Assembly (NCBI GenBank): GCA_017406005.1
Contig: JAFQZI010000093.1
Span: 1 to 64,000 of the forward strand
Source of the DNA: Oscillospiraceae bacterium
GTDB taxonomy: Bacteria; Bacillota; Clostridia; Oscillospirales; Oscillospiraceae
Reading direction: 5' to 3'
Length of the DNA stretch: 64,000 nt
The notes under the pieces were generated by a model that did not search any database, had not been told where the DNA came from, and saw nothing but the letters and a program-made list of their open reading frames with translations. The stretch's first letter is position 1, and each line of letters begins with the position of its first letter. Below are positions 43,210 through 51,635 of the stretch, piece after piece. The position numbers and the translations under genes were made by a program.

Positions 43210-44793
43210 TTACATCGCTCCCTTCACAACAGAATGATAGAAGTCAAGGGCGGCATTCACAGCATTGACGACCGCGCCGGATGTGGTGGAAGCACCGGAT
43301 ACGGAGTCAATCTCATTGTCGGCCGTAGAGCCTCCGGCTTTGTTGAGCGTAAATTTGGTCACATCTTTGTCGTTGAACTGATCCCTGAAAGCAGGTTCGT
43401 CAACACGCATGCCCATGCCCGGCGTCTCATTGAGCTCCGTGAAGGAAATGCCGTTGACTTTTCCGCTGCTGTCAATACCGACAGACAGTGTCACGTTTCC
43501 GTCAAAACCGTCACCGCTCGTTACGCTGATCGCATGGCCGACGACTGCGCCGCTCTCATCTTTTCCGGTCACAACCTGGTTGATGGTAGCGCGCCCGAAT
43601 TCCGTGCCGTAGACGGCACCGTCAAGATCGGCGATGGCCTTGTCTGCCGCGTCATTGCCTTCAAAAGTAACTGCATCGGGCAGCACCGCCTGGAAGGAGG
43701 CTGCATTGGCAGCAAACTTCTGTGCTTCAATGGTATCCTTCGTCATGGCAAACACGCCGCTGAGCGCTGCGCCTGCGATGAGGGAGATAACCGTCAGCAC
43801 AATGACGGGTTTCGGGAAGAAGTCTTTCGCGGATTTCTTTTCCTGAACTTCTCCGGAGCGTGATGCGATGCCCTTCTTCGTGTAGGCAAACGGCTTCGGA
43901 TAGATGAACATATCAATCAGCGGGACAAACAGGTTTGCAATGATGATGGAATAGCTGAACGAATCCGATGCGCCGCTTTTCACACGGAAGAGCCCGCCGA
44001 GCACACCGATGATAATGCCGTATACCATCTGGCCGAGTTTGCTGACCGGGGAAGTGGCATAATCGGAAGCCATGAAGAAAGCACCCATCACCACACCGCC
44101 GCCGCAGATGTGCGACAGCAGGAATCTCGGGTCAAACCCCTTCCCGCCGAAGAGCCCCATAAAGATCGTAAAGGAGACGAGCACGGAAAAGCAGATCTCA
44201 CCGTGGATAATGTCCATAGCCCACAGAACGAGACCGCCGATCAGCATGCAGAGAGTGGAGCTTCCGATTACGTCGTTCGGAACACCGAGGAACATTTTGG
44301 TCACATTCACGGTCTTGCCCTGCATCAGCATGGCAACCGGTGTCGCGCTGGAAACCCCGTCCACCGCATACGTGGTCATGAGCGTGCCGAAGGAGATCAG
44401 CAAAAAGCATCTCGCCGCGAGCGCGGGGTTGACGAAGTTCTTGCCGAGGCCGCCGAAAGCGCACTTCACAACCAGAATGGCAAACACGGAACCGAGGATC
44501 GGGATGAAAAGGGGAATGCTGGGGGGCAGCGTCAGGGCGAGCATCAGTCCGGTTACCACTGCGCTTCCGTCCAGCCAGGTATCCGGCTTTTCGGCAAAGT
44601 AATCGAAGATGAACTCCGTCAGCACTGCTGTCGCGACGGAACAGAGAACCACATAAAACGCGTGGAGCCCATTCATCGCAATGCCGACAACCGTTGCCGG
44701 GAGGAGGGAGAGAATGACCGTATACATGATGAACTTGGTCGTCCATCTGTCCCTCACATGCGGTACGGGAGAAATATTCAATGCATTATTCAT
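43210..44793 (-). CDS. rnfD: RnfD-RnfG fusion protein
   Basis: 527 residues. Residues 1-320 are RnfD (about nine to ten helices; covalent FMN site DGVSSATP near 150). Residues about 330-527 are RnfG: one anchor helix then an FMN_bind domain with motif DSVSGASTTSG near 500. In most organisms these are two genes; here they are one continuous frame with no stop or internal start. The fusion would fix the two flavins close together on the outer side of the membrane. Overlaps rnfC by 4 bp with a good SD (GGAGGG). Confidence 0.94.
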   Translation of the reverse strand: MNNALNISPVPHVRDRWTTKFIMYTVILSLLPATVVGIAMNGLHAFYVVLCSVATAVLTEFIFDYFAEKPDTWLDGSAVVTGLMLALTLPPSIPLFIPILGSVFAILVVKCAFGGLGKNFVNPALAARCFLLISFGTLMTTYAVDGVSSATPVAMLMQGKTVNVTKMFLGVPNDVIGSSTLCMLIGGLVLWAMDIIHGEICFSVLVSFTIFMGLFGGKGFDPRFLLSHICGGGVVMGAFFMASDYATSPVSKLGQMVYGIIIGVLGGLFRVKSGASDSFSYSIIIANLFVPLIDMFIYPKPFAYTKKGIASRSGEVQEKKSAKDFFPKPVIVLTVISLIAGAALSGVFAMTKDTIEAQKFAANAASFQAVLPDAVTFEGNDAADKAIADLDGAVYGTEFGRATINQVVTGKDESGAVVGHAISVTSGDGFDGNVTLSVGIDSSGKVNGISFTELNETPGMGMRVDEPAFRDQFNDKDVTKFTLNKAGGSTADNEIDSVSGASTTSGAVVNAVNAALDFYHSVVKGAM

Positions 44794-46139
44794 TTGTTCC
44801 CTCCCGCTTCTGCGCGTTTCCGCGCGAGTATTTCAGCTTTTGTGCGCATAAAGGTCTGCGTCAGAGGTCTCTTGGCCGGGCAGATATAGCTACAGCAGCC
44901 GCACTGGATGCATTCCAGCCCGTACAGCTTTTTCTCGTAACGCTCCAGATCCCCGGAGGTCACTGCATCCGCCATCATCTGGGGCAGGAGGCCGACCGGG
45001 CAAACGGTCGTGCATCTTCCGCAGCGCAGGCACGACGTCATAAGCTCCTGGGCTTTCTCGCTGCCGTCTTCCGTCACAAGGGCGACGCCGCTGCTGGTCT
45101 TCTGGATCGGCACATCGAGATTGGGGATGGAAATGCCCATAATCGGGCCACCGACGATGGCTTTTTTCACTTCTGCACCGTCTTTCAGCCCGCCTGCGGC
45201 TTCAATCAGCTCCGCAAAGCTCATCCCGTCACGCACGATGAAGTTCCCCGGCGTCTTGACCGCGTCACCCGTGAGCGTAAAGGTATGGGTGAAGAGCGGT
45301 TCGCGGTAAGCGACAGCGCGGTCAATGGCATAGATTGTGCCGATGCTCTGCACGATGCATCCGACGTCTGCCGGCAGCATGGAAGAAGGATAATTGATTC
45401 CGGCAACGGTTTCAATCAGCATCTTTTCTCCGCCTTGGCCGTATTTTGTTTTTGCCGCGAGGACGGAAATCCTCTCGTTCCCGGCCGAAGCCTGCTGCAT
45501 GGCTGCAATCGCCTCCGGCTTGTTGTCCTCAATCACCACAACGCCCTTCGCATTCGGGAAGAGGCGGAGCATCAGCGAGAAGCCCTCGATAATTGCGTCG
45601 GCGTGGGTACGCATGAGCTGGTCGATTCCGGTGAGGTACGGCTCACACTCGGAGCCGTTTGCAATCACATACCTGATTGCTTCGGGGTTTTTGGGGGAAA
45701 GCTTCACATGAGTGGGAAACCCTGCCCCGCCCAGGCCGATAATCCCGGCATCGCGAATGCGTTGAATGATCTCTTCTCCGGTGATTCCGGAGATATCCTG
45801 CCGTACGCCGATACCCTCGGCGCACGTATACTGCCCGTCATTGTCTATAATGACGCATTCAACCATCTGCCCGTTCTGCACACGGCGCTTTTCCACCGCC
45901 TTGACCTTGCCGGAGCACGAAGAAATGACATGGGCCGAAAACAGCCCGTCCGCTTCGCCGATCCGCTGTCCGACAAGGACCTCATCACCTTTCTTGACAA
46001 GAGGCTTGGCCGGTTTTCCGATGTGCTGCAGAAGGGGAAAAACCATTTCTCCTTTCGCATCCAGGACACGCAGCGGTACATCCCGCGTCAGCTCTTTGTG
46101 GCCGATCGGGTGGACACCGCCGCGAAACGTGTTCTTCAC
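44790..46139 (-). CDS. rnfC: Electron transport complex subunit RnfC
   Basis: 449 residues. I place the start at the GTG at 46139: AAGGAG lies 8 nt upstream, whereas the GTG nine bases earlier overlaps that site. The protein then begins (M)KNTFRGGVHPIGHKELT, the normal RnfC start. NADH/flavin region GLGGAGFPTHVKLSP, SLBB domain, and two 4Fe-4S motifs CLRCGRCTTVCPVG and CIQCGCCSYICPAKRP near the C-terminus. RnfC exchanges electrons with NAD(H). First gene of the operon. Confidence 0.95.
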   Translation of the reverse strand: MKNTFRGGVHPIGHKELTRDVPLRVLDAKGEMVFPLLQHIGKPAKPLVKKGDEVLVGQRIGEADGLFSAHVISSCSGKVKAVEKRRVQNGQMVECVIIDNDGQYTCAEGIGVRQDISGITGEEIIQRIRDAGIIGLGGAGFPTHVKLSPKNPEAIRYVIANGSECEPYLTGIDQLMRTHADAIIEGFSLMLRLFPNAKGVVVIEDNKPEAIAAMQQASAGNERISVLAAKTKYGQGGEKMLIETVAGINYPSSMLPADVGCIVQSIGTIYAIDRAVAYREPLFTHTFTLTGDAVKTPGNFIVRDGMSFAELIEAAGGLKDGAEVKKAIVGGPIMGISIPNLDVPIQKTSSGVALVTEDGSEKAQELMTSCLRCGRCTTVCPVGLLPQMMADAVTSGDLERYEKKLYGLECIQCGCCSYICPAKRPLTQTFMRTKAEILARKRAEAGGNK

Positions 46140-46208
46140 ATACTTCACTCCTTTCGGGGAATTCTAAGAAACTGAGGTCGCGATAAGCATACTACACCAG
46201 TTTTGATT

Positions 46209-46238
46209 ATTCTAACAAAAACTATGGTTGTTTGTAAA
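46209..46238 (-). promoter_or_regulatory. Promoter of the Rnf/FAD-NrfA operon
   Basis: Minus strand TTTACA (46238-46233), 18 bp, TAGAAT (46214-46209), about 65 nt before the rnfC start. Confidence 0.5.
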
Positions 46239-46359
46239 GCCTAACTATCAAAAATTTTATGAAAAAGTGCCGAAAAATGCGTGAAAAAGATATCGCAGAA
46301 AAAGAACGGAGGTTTTGTCGAAAAAGAAAAAACTCAATGTCTGTTTTGCATCGATTTTG

Positions 46360-46389
46360 TTGACGAATCAGACCATAATAGAGTATAAT
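46360..46389 (+). promoter_or_regulatory. Promoter of the XpaC-type gene
   Basis: TTGACG (46360-46365), 18 bp, TATAAT (46384-46389), about 35 nt before the ATG at 46430. Confidence 0.65.
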
Positions 46390-46429
46390 AAATTGGTTAA
46401 TAATTTATTGTCTGGATAAAGGTGAATCT

Positions 46430-47650
46430 ATGGATAACAGGAACAACAGAGACAACAATAAATCGGATTTTTTCTCATGGTTTGTGATTATTCTTCTATT
46501 CGCTGCACCTGGATGGGGATGGCCAATAGCACTTTTCCTGCTGATCAGAAAGCTGTTTTCTTCTGATATTCCCCGTTCCCAGCGGCGGGAAGCGCCTTCT
46601 CTCTCCCGAGAAGAGGAGCTGAGGCAGCAGCAGGCCGAGCTCGAGCGCATGCGGAAGAAAGTCCAGCAGGTTGAAACGACGCAGAAGGCCAGAAAGGCGA
46701 TCCGTTCCTTCCTGCAGTCGCCGAAGGAGGATAAAAATACTTCCTGGCTGCTGACGATTGCAGGTGCTTTGATTTTGGCACTGGCGGTCTTCTGGGGGAT
46801 CCCCACAGCGATAAAGGGCGGATCCGTCTACGCAATCAGCACTGCTTTGGGGGCCCTGTTCGGCGGCGGCTGTCTGCTCACGAGCGGGATTCTGACACGC
46901 CGTGCTCTCCAGCGTTATACAGCCTACCTGGCCATTATCGGCCCGAATGAAGCCATGGAGATCGACACGATCGCCAAAAAGGTCGGTGTGAAGCGCAGCC
47001 AAGCCGAGAAGGATCTCCAGAAAATGATTGAAAAAGGTTACTTTGGTGACGCCGCTTACATCAACAAAGAGCTGGGATATATCTTCATGAGCAGCCGGGC
47101 GGATGAGGAGCTTGCCAAAGCGAGGGAAGCCGCCATGCAGAAGACCCGCGAAGCGTCGAAAAAGGAAGCCGTCAAGCAGAATGCGGAAGCGTATGACCAG
47201 ATCCTTGAAAAGATCCGCGATGTGAACGACAGGATTCCGGACGCTACTATGACGGAAAAAATCAACCAGATTGAATCCATCACCAGAGAAATCTTCCGTG
47301 CCGTGGAGCAGGAACCGGAAAAACGCGGCAAGATTGACCGGTTTATGAGTTACTTCCTCCCGACTACGCTGAAGCTGCTGGAATCCTATGCAAATCTGGA
47401 GCGAACCAATATCGACGGCAAAAACATCAGCCAGAGCAAAAAGTCCATCGAAATCGCAATGGACACCGTGGTCGACGGGTTCAAACATCAGCTGGATGAG
47501 CTGTATAAGTCCGATGCGGTCTCCATTGAAACCGAGGTGGACGTGCTCACCAAGCTGATCAACCGCGAAACGGTCACGGCTAAGCAGGAATTCGGCCTGG
47601 GCGGGCAGGCGGTGCAGATGGCTCCGGAACAGAAGAAACAAAAGGATTAA
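46430..47650 (+). CDS. XpaC-type (5-bromo-4-chloroindolyl phosphate hydrolysis family) membrane protein
   Basis: 406 residues. A short hydrophilic start, membrane segments near 15-35 and a pair near 105-165, a coiled-coil (about 60-85, RREEELRQQQAELERMRKKV-like), a winged-helix-like stretch (IDTIAKKVGVKRSQAEKDLQKMIEKGYF) and a helical C-terminal domain. The last includes FMSYFLPTTLKLLESYANLE and IEIAMDTVVDGFKHQLDELY, the signature of the XpaC family. That family is often linked to toxic-anion resistance proteins (TelA), but none is here. Function not established. Confidence 0.8.
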   Translation: MDNRNNRDNNKSDFFSWFVIILLFAAPGWGWPIALFLLIRKLFSSDIPRSQRREAPSLSREEELRQQQAELERMRKKVQQVETTQKARKAIRSFLQSPKEDKNTSWLLTIAGALILALAVFWGIPTAIKGGSVYAISTALGALFGGGCLLTSGILTRRALQRYTAYLAIIGPNEAMEIDTIAKKVGVKRSQAEKDLQKMIEKGYFGDAAYINKELGYIFMSSRADEELAKAREAAMQKTREASKKEAVKQNAEAYDQILEKIRDVNDRIPDATMTEKINQIESITREIFRAVEQEPEKRGKIDRFMSYFLPTTLKLLESYANLERTNIDGKNISQSKKSIEIAMDTVVDGFKHQLDELYKSDAVSIETEVDVLTKLINRETVTAKQEFGLGGQAVQMAPEQKKQKD

Positions 47651-47691
47651 AAGCCGACGAAAGAAAGTTAGCGGATTATAGTTGGATTTTC

Positions 47692-47721
47692 TTGACAAAC
47701 CGCAAATCCCCGTATTAATAT
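47692..47721 (+). promoter_or_regulatory. Promoter of the Tat flavoprotein gene
   Basis: TTGACA (47692-47697), 18 bp, TAATAT (47716-47721), about 45 nt before the ATG. Confidence 0.6.
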
Positions 47722-47772
47722 TAAATATACTGTATTTTCAGCCAAGAATACTTACGAGAAGGAGACGAAGAA

Positions 47773-50154
47773 ATGAGCAAAAATCTTTCCCGCAGAGACT
47801 TTCTGAAAGGCTCTGTAGCAGGCGCGGCGACAGCTGCCCTGGTCGGGCTCGGCATTGCCAACCCGCCGAAACCGAAGGCTCCGGAACCCACCCCTGCTCC
47901 CACGGCGGATCTGAGCCTGCCGGAAATCTATACACCCGGCACCTATTCTGCTTCTGCCAAGGGCATTTTCAGCGATGTCAAAGTCACCATGACGTTTGAC
48001 AGCCGCAGCATTACGGATGTTCAGATTGATGTTTCCGGTGAGACGCCCGATATCGGCGGCAAGATCGGCGATCAGATGGCACAGGCCATCCTGAGCGGGC
48101 AGACGGCGGATGTCGACGGTGTTTCCGGTGCAACCATCACGGCAGATGCCGTCAAGGCTGCAGCGGCTGACTGTATCTCCCAGGCTTCCGGCAAGGAAGT
48201 CGTCCTGGAGGAAAAGAAAGCCGACACGTCCGACTGGCTTGGTGAAGCTCCCGAAATTGCCGAAAGTGACATTACCGAGACGCTGGAGACAGAAGTCCTG
48301 GTCTGCGGCTGCGGCACCGGCGGCTGGATTGCAACGATGACAGCTGCCGAAGAAGGCGCCAAGGTTCTTGTCCTCGAAAAGCGCGAGACGCCTACCGGCA
48401 TCCGTGAAGATATCGGCGGCATTAATTCCAAACTGCAGCTTGAAGCCTTCAAAGAATTCCCCGAGTTTAAAATTGACAAAATCGAAGCCCTGCAGGATAT
48501 CCTTCGTTATGCCAGCGGCTATGTGGACAGCGATCTCATCAAAGTCTGGATGAACAATTCCGGCGAACTGGTTGACTGGCTGACCAACCTGATGGAATCC
48601 ACCGGCAACTGGTATATGAGCCTCGAAGGCGGCATCGGCGATCAGGAATACCCCGAGCGCGATAAAGCCTACGCCACTGGCCACAGCCCGCACAAGACGG
48701 ATTCCGCACCCGCCGATGTGACGACAAGCTCCACCTTCCGTGATTTCTGTGATGCCACCGGCAATGTCGACTGGCGCTTCTCCACAGCCCTTGTCAAGCT
48801 GGAGCAGGACAGCAAAGGGAAAGTCACCGGCGTCATTGCGAAGGATCTGACGGATGAGCATTACGTCCGTGTTAAGGTCAGCAAGGGCGTCATCATGGCA
48901 ACCGGCGGATATGCAACCAACACCGAGATGATGCTCGCCCTCCAGCCCATGACGATGAAGATGAAGGCAAACGTCCCCATCGGCTCCACGGACGACGGCT
49001 CCGGCATCAAGGCGATGCTCTGGGCAGGCGGCGAGATGGATCCCTGCCACGCCTCCATGATGTTCAACCGCTGCAGCGTCCTCCCGACGGAGACGGCCGG
49101 CTACAAGACCAACGGCAAGTGGTACTGGTTCGGCGAGCAGCCGTTCCTGAAGGTCAACCTCAACGGCAAGCGCTTCTGCAACGAATCCGGCCCGTATGAA
49201 TTTATGCTGCACAGCATGTACATGCAGCCCTTCCACACCTACTGCGACATCTTCGATGCCAACAATAAGAAGTACTGCGAGCAGTTTGACGAAGTTGGCT
49301 GCTGCCGCCTCTTCCCGTTTGACAACGGCGCGGCATCGAACATGGGCTATGACTATGTCTGGGGCCAGATGACGGAAGGGGAGAATTCCCACCTGGCACT
49401 TGGCTATCTGCAGAAGGCGGATACCCTCGAAGAGCTGGCGGAAAAGCTGAACATCCCCGTGGACAACTTTGTCGAATCCGTCAAGCACTACAACGAGCTC
49501 TGCTACAAGGGCATTGATGAAGATTACGGTAAGAGCCCCCACCGCATGACGCCTGTGGATACGCCTCCTTATTACGGCATCCGCACCTGTGCCTGGCACC
49601 TCACCACGATGGACGGCTGCCGCATCAATACCAACATGCAGGTCATCCGCGAAGACGGCACTCCCATCGAAGGCCTCTGGGCAACGGGTGACTGCACCGG
49701 TGGCTTCTTTGCCAACAACTACCCCAACCTCTTCACCGGCCTCGCCTGCGGCAGAACCATGACGTTCGGCCGCCGTGCCGCAAAGATCGTAGTCAACGGC
49801 AACGCAGACACTCCCGTGAAAGCTGCTGAAGAAGAACCCGCAGCACCGGCCGAAGAGCCTGCGGCAGAAGCTGCAGCCGAAACAGCCGGCGGATTTGTCG
49901 ACGGCGAATATGAAGGCGTCGGCGGCGGCGGAATGGGCGGAGACGTAAAAGTCAAAGTCACCATCGAAGGCGGCAAAATCACAGCCATCACCTATGAAGA
50001 CAATGAAACACCTGCCATCGGCGGCATCGCCCTTCCGGATCTTGTGGATCAGGCCATCGCCAATGACGGCGCTGTAGACAGTGTCAGCGGCGCAACGATG
50101 ACGAGCAGTGCCTTCGCCGCGGCAGTATCCGATGCCCTGAGCAAGGCAATGTAA
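47773..50154 (+). CDS. Tat-exported FAD/FMN reductase with FMN-binding domains at both ends
   Basis: 793 residues. The Tat signal has SRRDFLK (6-12) and a hydrophobic stretch ending near residue 30, without a lipobox. First FMN_bind domain (about 52-138, DGVSGATIT, Thr 121), FAD_binding_2 domain (about 172-690, GCGTGG at 179-184, GHGG-like late block replaced by WATGDCTGGFFANNYPN), an Ala/Glu/Pro linker, and a second FMN_bind domain (about 708-793, DSVSGATMT, Thr 775). The usual fumarate reductase HHTMGG is replaced by HLTTMDGC, so the substrate is probably not fumarate. Electrons would pass from covalent FMN to FAD to an outside acceptor. The tat genes are 0.7 kb downstream. Confidence 0.88.
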   Translation: MSKNLSRRDFLKGSVAGAATAALVGLGIANPPKPKAPEPTPAPTADLSLPEIYTPGTYSASAKGIFSDVKVTMTFDSRSITDVQIDVSGETPDIGGKIGDQMAQAILSGQTADVDGVSGATITADAVKAAAADCISQASGKEVVLEEKKADTSDWLGEAPEIAESDITETLETEVLVCGCGTGGWIATMTAAEEGAKVLVLEKRETPTGIREDIGGINSKLQLEAFKEFPEFKIDKIEALQDILRYASGYVDSDLIKVWMNNSGELVDWLTNLMESTGNWYMSLEGGIGDQEYPERDKAYATGHSPHKTDSAPADVTTSSTFRDFCDATGNVDWRFSTALVKLEQDSKGKVTGVIAKDLTDEHYVRVKVSKGVIMATGGYATNTEMMLALQPMTMKMKANVPIGSTDDGSGIKAMLWAGGEMDPCHASMMFNRCSVLPTETAGYKTNGKWYWFGEQPFLKVNLNGKRFCNESGPYEFMLHSMYMQPFHTYCDIFDANNKKYCEQFDEVGCCRLFPFDNGAASNMGYDYVWGQMTEGENSHLALGYLQKADTLEELAEKLNIPVDNFVESVKHYNELCYKGIDEDYGKSPHRMTPVDTPPYYGIRTCAWHLTTMDGCRINTNMQVIREDGTPIEGLWATGDCTGGFFANNYPNLFTGLACGRTMTFGRRAAKIVVNGNADTPVKAAEEEPAAPAEEPAAEAAAETAGGFVDGEYEGVGGGGMGGDVKVKVTIEGGKITAITYEDNETPAIGGIALPDLVDQAIANDGAVDSVSGATMTSSAFAAAVSDALSKAM

Positions 50155-50178
50155 AAAAATCAATCAATAAAAAACTCG

Positions 50179-50207
50179 GGAGAGGCAAACGCCTCTCCTT
50201 TCTTTAT
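50179..50207 (+). terminator. Terminator of the Tat flavoprotein gene
   Basis: GGAGAGGC, loop AAAC, GCCTCTCC, then TTTCTTT. Confidence 0.9.
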
Positions 50208-50239
50208 TAAAACCCATATAAATCCAGTATCGCTATTTG

Positions 50240-50330
50240 CTAAACTATAGTTCGCGCGACGGAGCAACAAAATCGAGGTACAATGTTCCCTTCGCGCGAA
50301 ACAGGCATTGCACTCCCCACGAAGCTACAA
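50240..50330 (+). repeat. Intergenic repeat element, copy C
   Basis: Perfect 9-bp arms TTCGCGCGA (50251-50259) and TCGCGCGAA (50292-50300) enclose AAATCGAGGTACAATGTT, followed by TTGCACTCCCCACGAAG. Lies between convergent genes. Confidence 0.75.
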
Positions 50331-50352
50331 AAAACCCGCCGCGGCGAGACCC

Positions 50353-50718
50353 CTACGCAACCGCATCCACTTCCGCTTCTTCTCCGCCTTCAACCGAAAC
50401 AATCAGCTTGTTCGGCAGACAAACGATTATCTGCCCGTTCCTGCTGATTTTCCCGAAGCCCGTGCAGAGCTTGTCCGGGCAGTTCGCCTCGCTCACCCAC
50501 GCTTCTCCGTCCTCAATAACCAGCGTATTGGACCCTCCATTCAAAAGAAACGTCCCATCCCGGCTCAGCGGATAACGCCCGATTTCCGTTCCGTCCACCG
50601 TTACAACCGCAACGGCTCCCTCCTCTTTGCGCTGCCCGCCTTTCAGCACGAAAAGCAGAAGGAGCGCGCATAAAAGCAGAACACCAATCAGTATAAAATC
50701 TCTTTTATGTTCTTTCAT
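50353..50718 (-). CDS. NusG domain II-containing membrane protein
   Basis: 121 residues. One N-terminal membrane helix (9-26), then a small beta domain with the family motif CPDKLCTGFGKISRNGQIIVCLPNKLIV. This is a NusG domain II without the RNA-polymerase-binding NGN domain, and it faces outside the membrane. In Bacillota such proteins are often encoded with rnf or FMN-transferase (apbE) genes, which fits its location here between flavoprotein and Tat genes. Function unproven. Confidence 0.88.
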   Translation of the reverse strand: MKEHKRDFILIGVLLLCALLLLFVLKGGQRKEEGAVAVVTVDGTEIGRYPLSRDGTFLLNGGSNTLVIEDGEAWVSEANCPDKLCTGFGKISRNGQIIVCLPNKLIVSVEGGEEAEVDAVA

Positions 50719-50824
50719 AATAATCTCTTCCGCTCTTCCCCTTTCCGCACTTTCTCTCGTTCTCTCTCAATTTCTCATTCATAATTTATTCTAACATGTT
50801 TCCCCATAAGATAAAAGAGCATTG

Positions 50825-50853
50825 TTGACAAAAAAAATGAGAACTGCTATAAT
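50825..50853 (+). promoter_or_regulatory. Consensus promoter of the tat operon
   Basis: TTGACA (50825-50830), 17 bp, TATAAT (50848-50853): a perfect housekeeping promoter, about 37 nt before the GTG start. Confidence 0.85.
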
Positions 50854-50889
50854 TTTCCCAGTTCATTCCACAGCGAAGGGGGAAGATCC

Positions 50890-51420
50890 GTGAAGCTTGG
50901 TTTTTGGGAAATCGCCGTTATCATTATCGTTGCCTTGCTCGTCATCGGGCCGGATAAACTGCCGTATTATGCCAAAAAGTTCGGCCTCGCCATGAAGGAA
51001 TTCCGCAAGGTCTCCGAGGACATGACGAAGGAAGTCCGTGAAAGTGTGATTGAGCCTCTGGAAGAGATTCAGAAGCCCCTGAAGGAAGCCATGGAGCCTC
51101 TGGAAGACCTTACAAAGGATATCAAAGATAATATCACCGGCGTCGAAAAGGATCTGAAAAACATCGGCAAACCGAAGAAGGATTCCGCTCCGAAAGAGAA
51201 AGAAAAGAAGTCGGAGGAAAAGGCAGCCGAGCCTTCCGAACCGGAAAAACCTGCAGAAGAACCTGCAGAAAGACCCGCGGAAGAGCCTGCGAAAGAAGCT
51301 TCCGAAGTCGCGGAAGAAGCCCAACCTGTGAAAACCGAGCCTGAGGCGGAAGAGCCGGTTCAGGCCGCAGAAAAACCGGAAGAATCCAACGAAACCACCG
51401 AAGGAGGAGAAACAGAATGA
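50890..51420 (+). CDS. tatB: TatA/TatB-type translocase subunit with long acidic tail
   Basis: 176 residues, starting at GTG after AGGGGGAAG. Membrane helix 5-21 with Glu 7 and the hinge GPDKLP (20-25), then an amphipathic helix (YYAKKFGLAMKEFRKV) as in TatB. The remaining 110 residues are an unusually long Glu/Pro/Lys/Ala-rich tail. Bacillota normally have only TatA and TatC; a separate TatB-like gene first in the operon suggests a three-component translocase. The TatB call rests on length, motif and order. Overlaps the next gene by 4 bp. Confidence 0.8.
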   Translation: MKLGFWEIAVIIIVALLVIGPDKLPYYAKKFGLAMKEFRKVSEDMTKEVRESVIEPLEEIQKPLKEAMEPLEDLTKDIKDNITGVEKDLKNIGKPKKDSAPKEKEKKSEEKAAEPSEPEKPAEEPAERPAEEPAKEASEVAEEAQPVKTEPEAEEPVQAAEKPEESNETTEGGETE

Positions 51421-51635
51421 GGATTGGTGTTCAACAGCTTTTGATTGTTCTTGTCATTGTCATTATTATCTTTGGGCCCACCCAGATCCCGAAGCTTACC
51501 AAAATGCTCGGGAAGAGCGTAAAGGGCTTCAAAGAAGGCATCGAAGAGGCTGAAGAAGAAGTCGAAGAGAAGCCTGTCAAGAAAGTAAAGAAAGCTGCCG
51601 TAAAGACGGAATCCGACGAAGAGGATGAAGAATAA
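51417..51635 (+). CDS. tatA: Twin-arginine translocase subunit TatA
   Basis: 72 residues. Short helix (6-20), hinge FGPTQIP, amphipathic helix KLTKMLGKSVKGFKEG, acidic tail. Forms the variable-size pore that passes folded proteins. Start ATG overlaps the TatB-like stop (ATGA); its end overlaps tatC by 11 bp. Confidence 0.93.
   Translation: MRIGVQQLLIVLVIVIIIFGPTQIPKLTKMLGKSVKGFKEGIEEAEEEVEEKPVKKVKKAAVKTESDEEDEE

Noticed and set aside
46140-46148. Start of rnfC at the GTG at 46148
   Set aside because: That codon overlaps the AAGGAG site. The GTG nine bases downstream has correct spacing and gives the usual RnfC N-terminus.
47752-50163. An 803-residue open frame on the minus strand opposite the Tat flavoprotein
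   Set aside because: It is the antisense shadow of a well-recognised coding sequence. It has no ribosome site and its text is His/Gly/Val-rich in the way reverse frames of GC-rich codons are.
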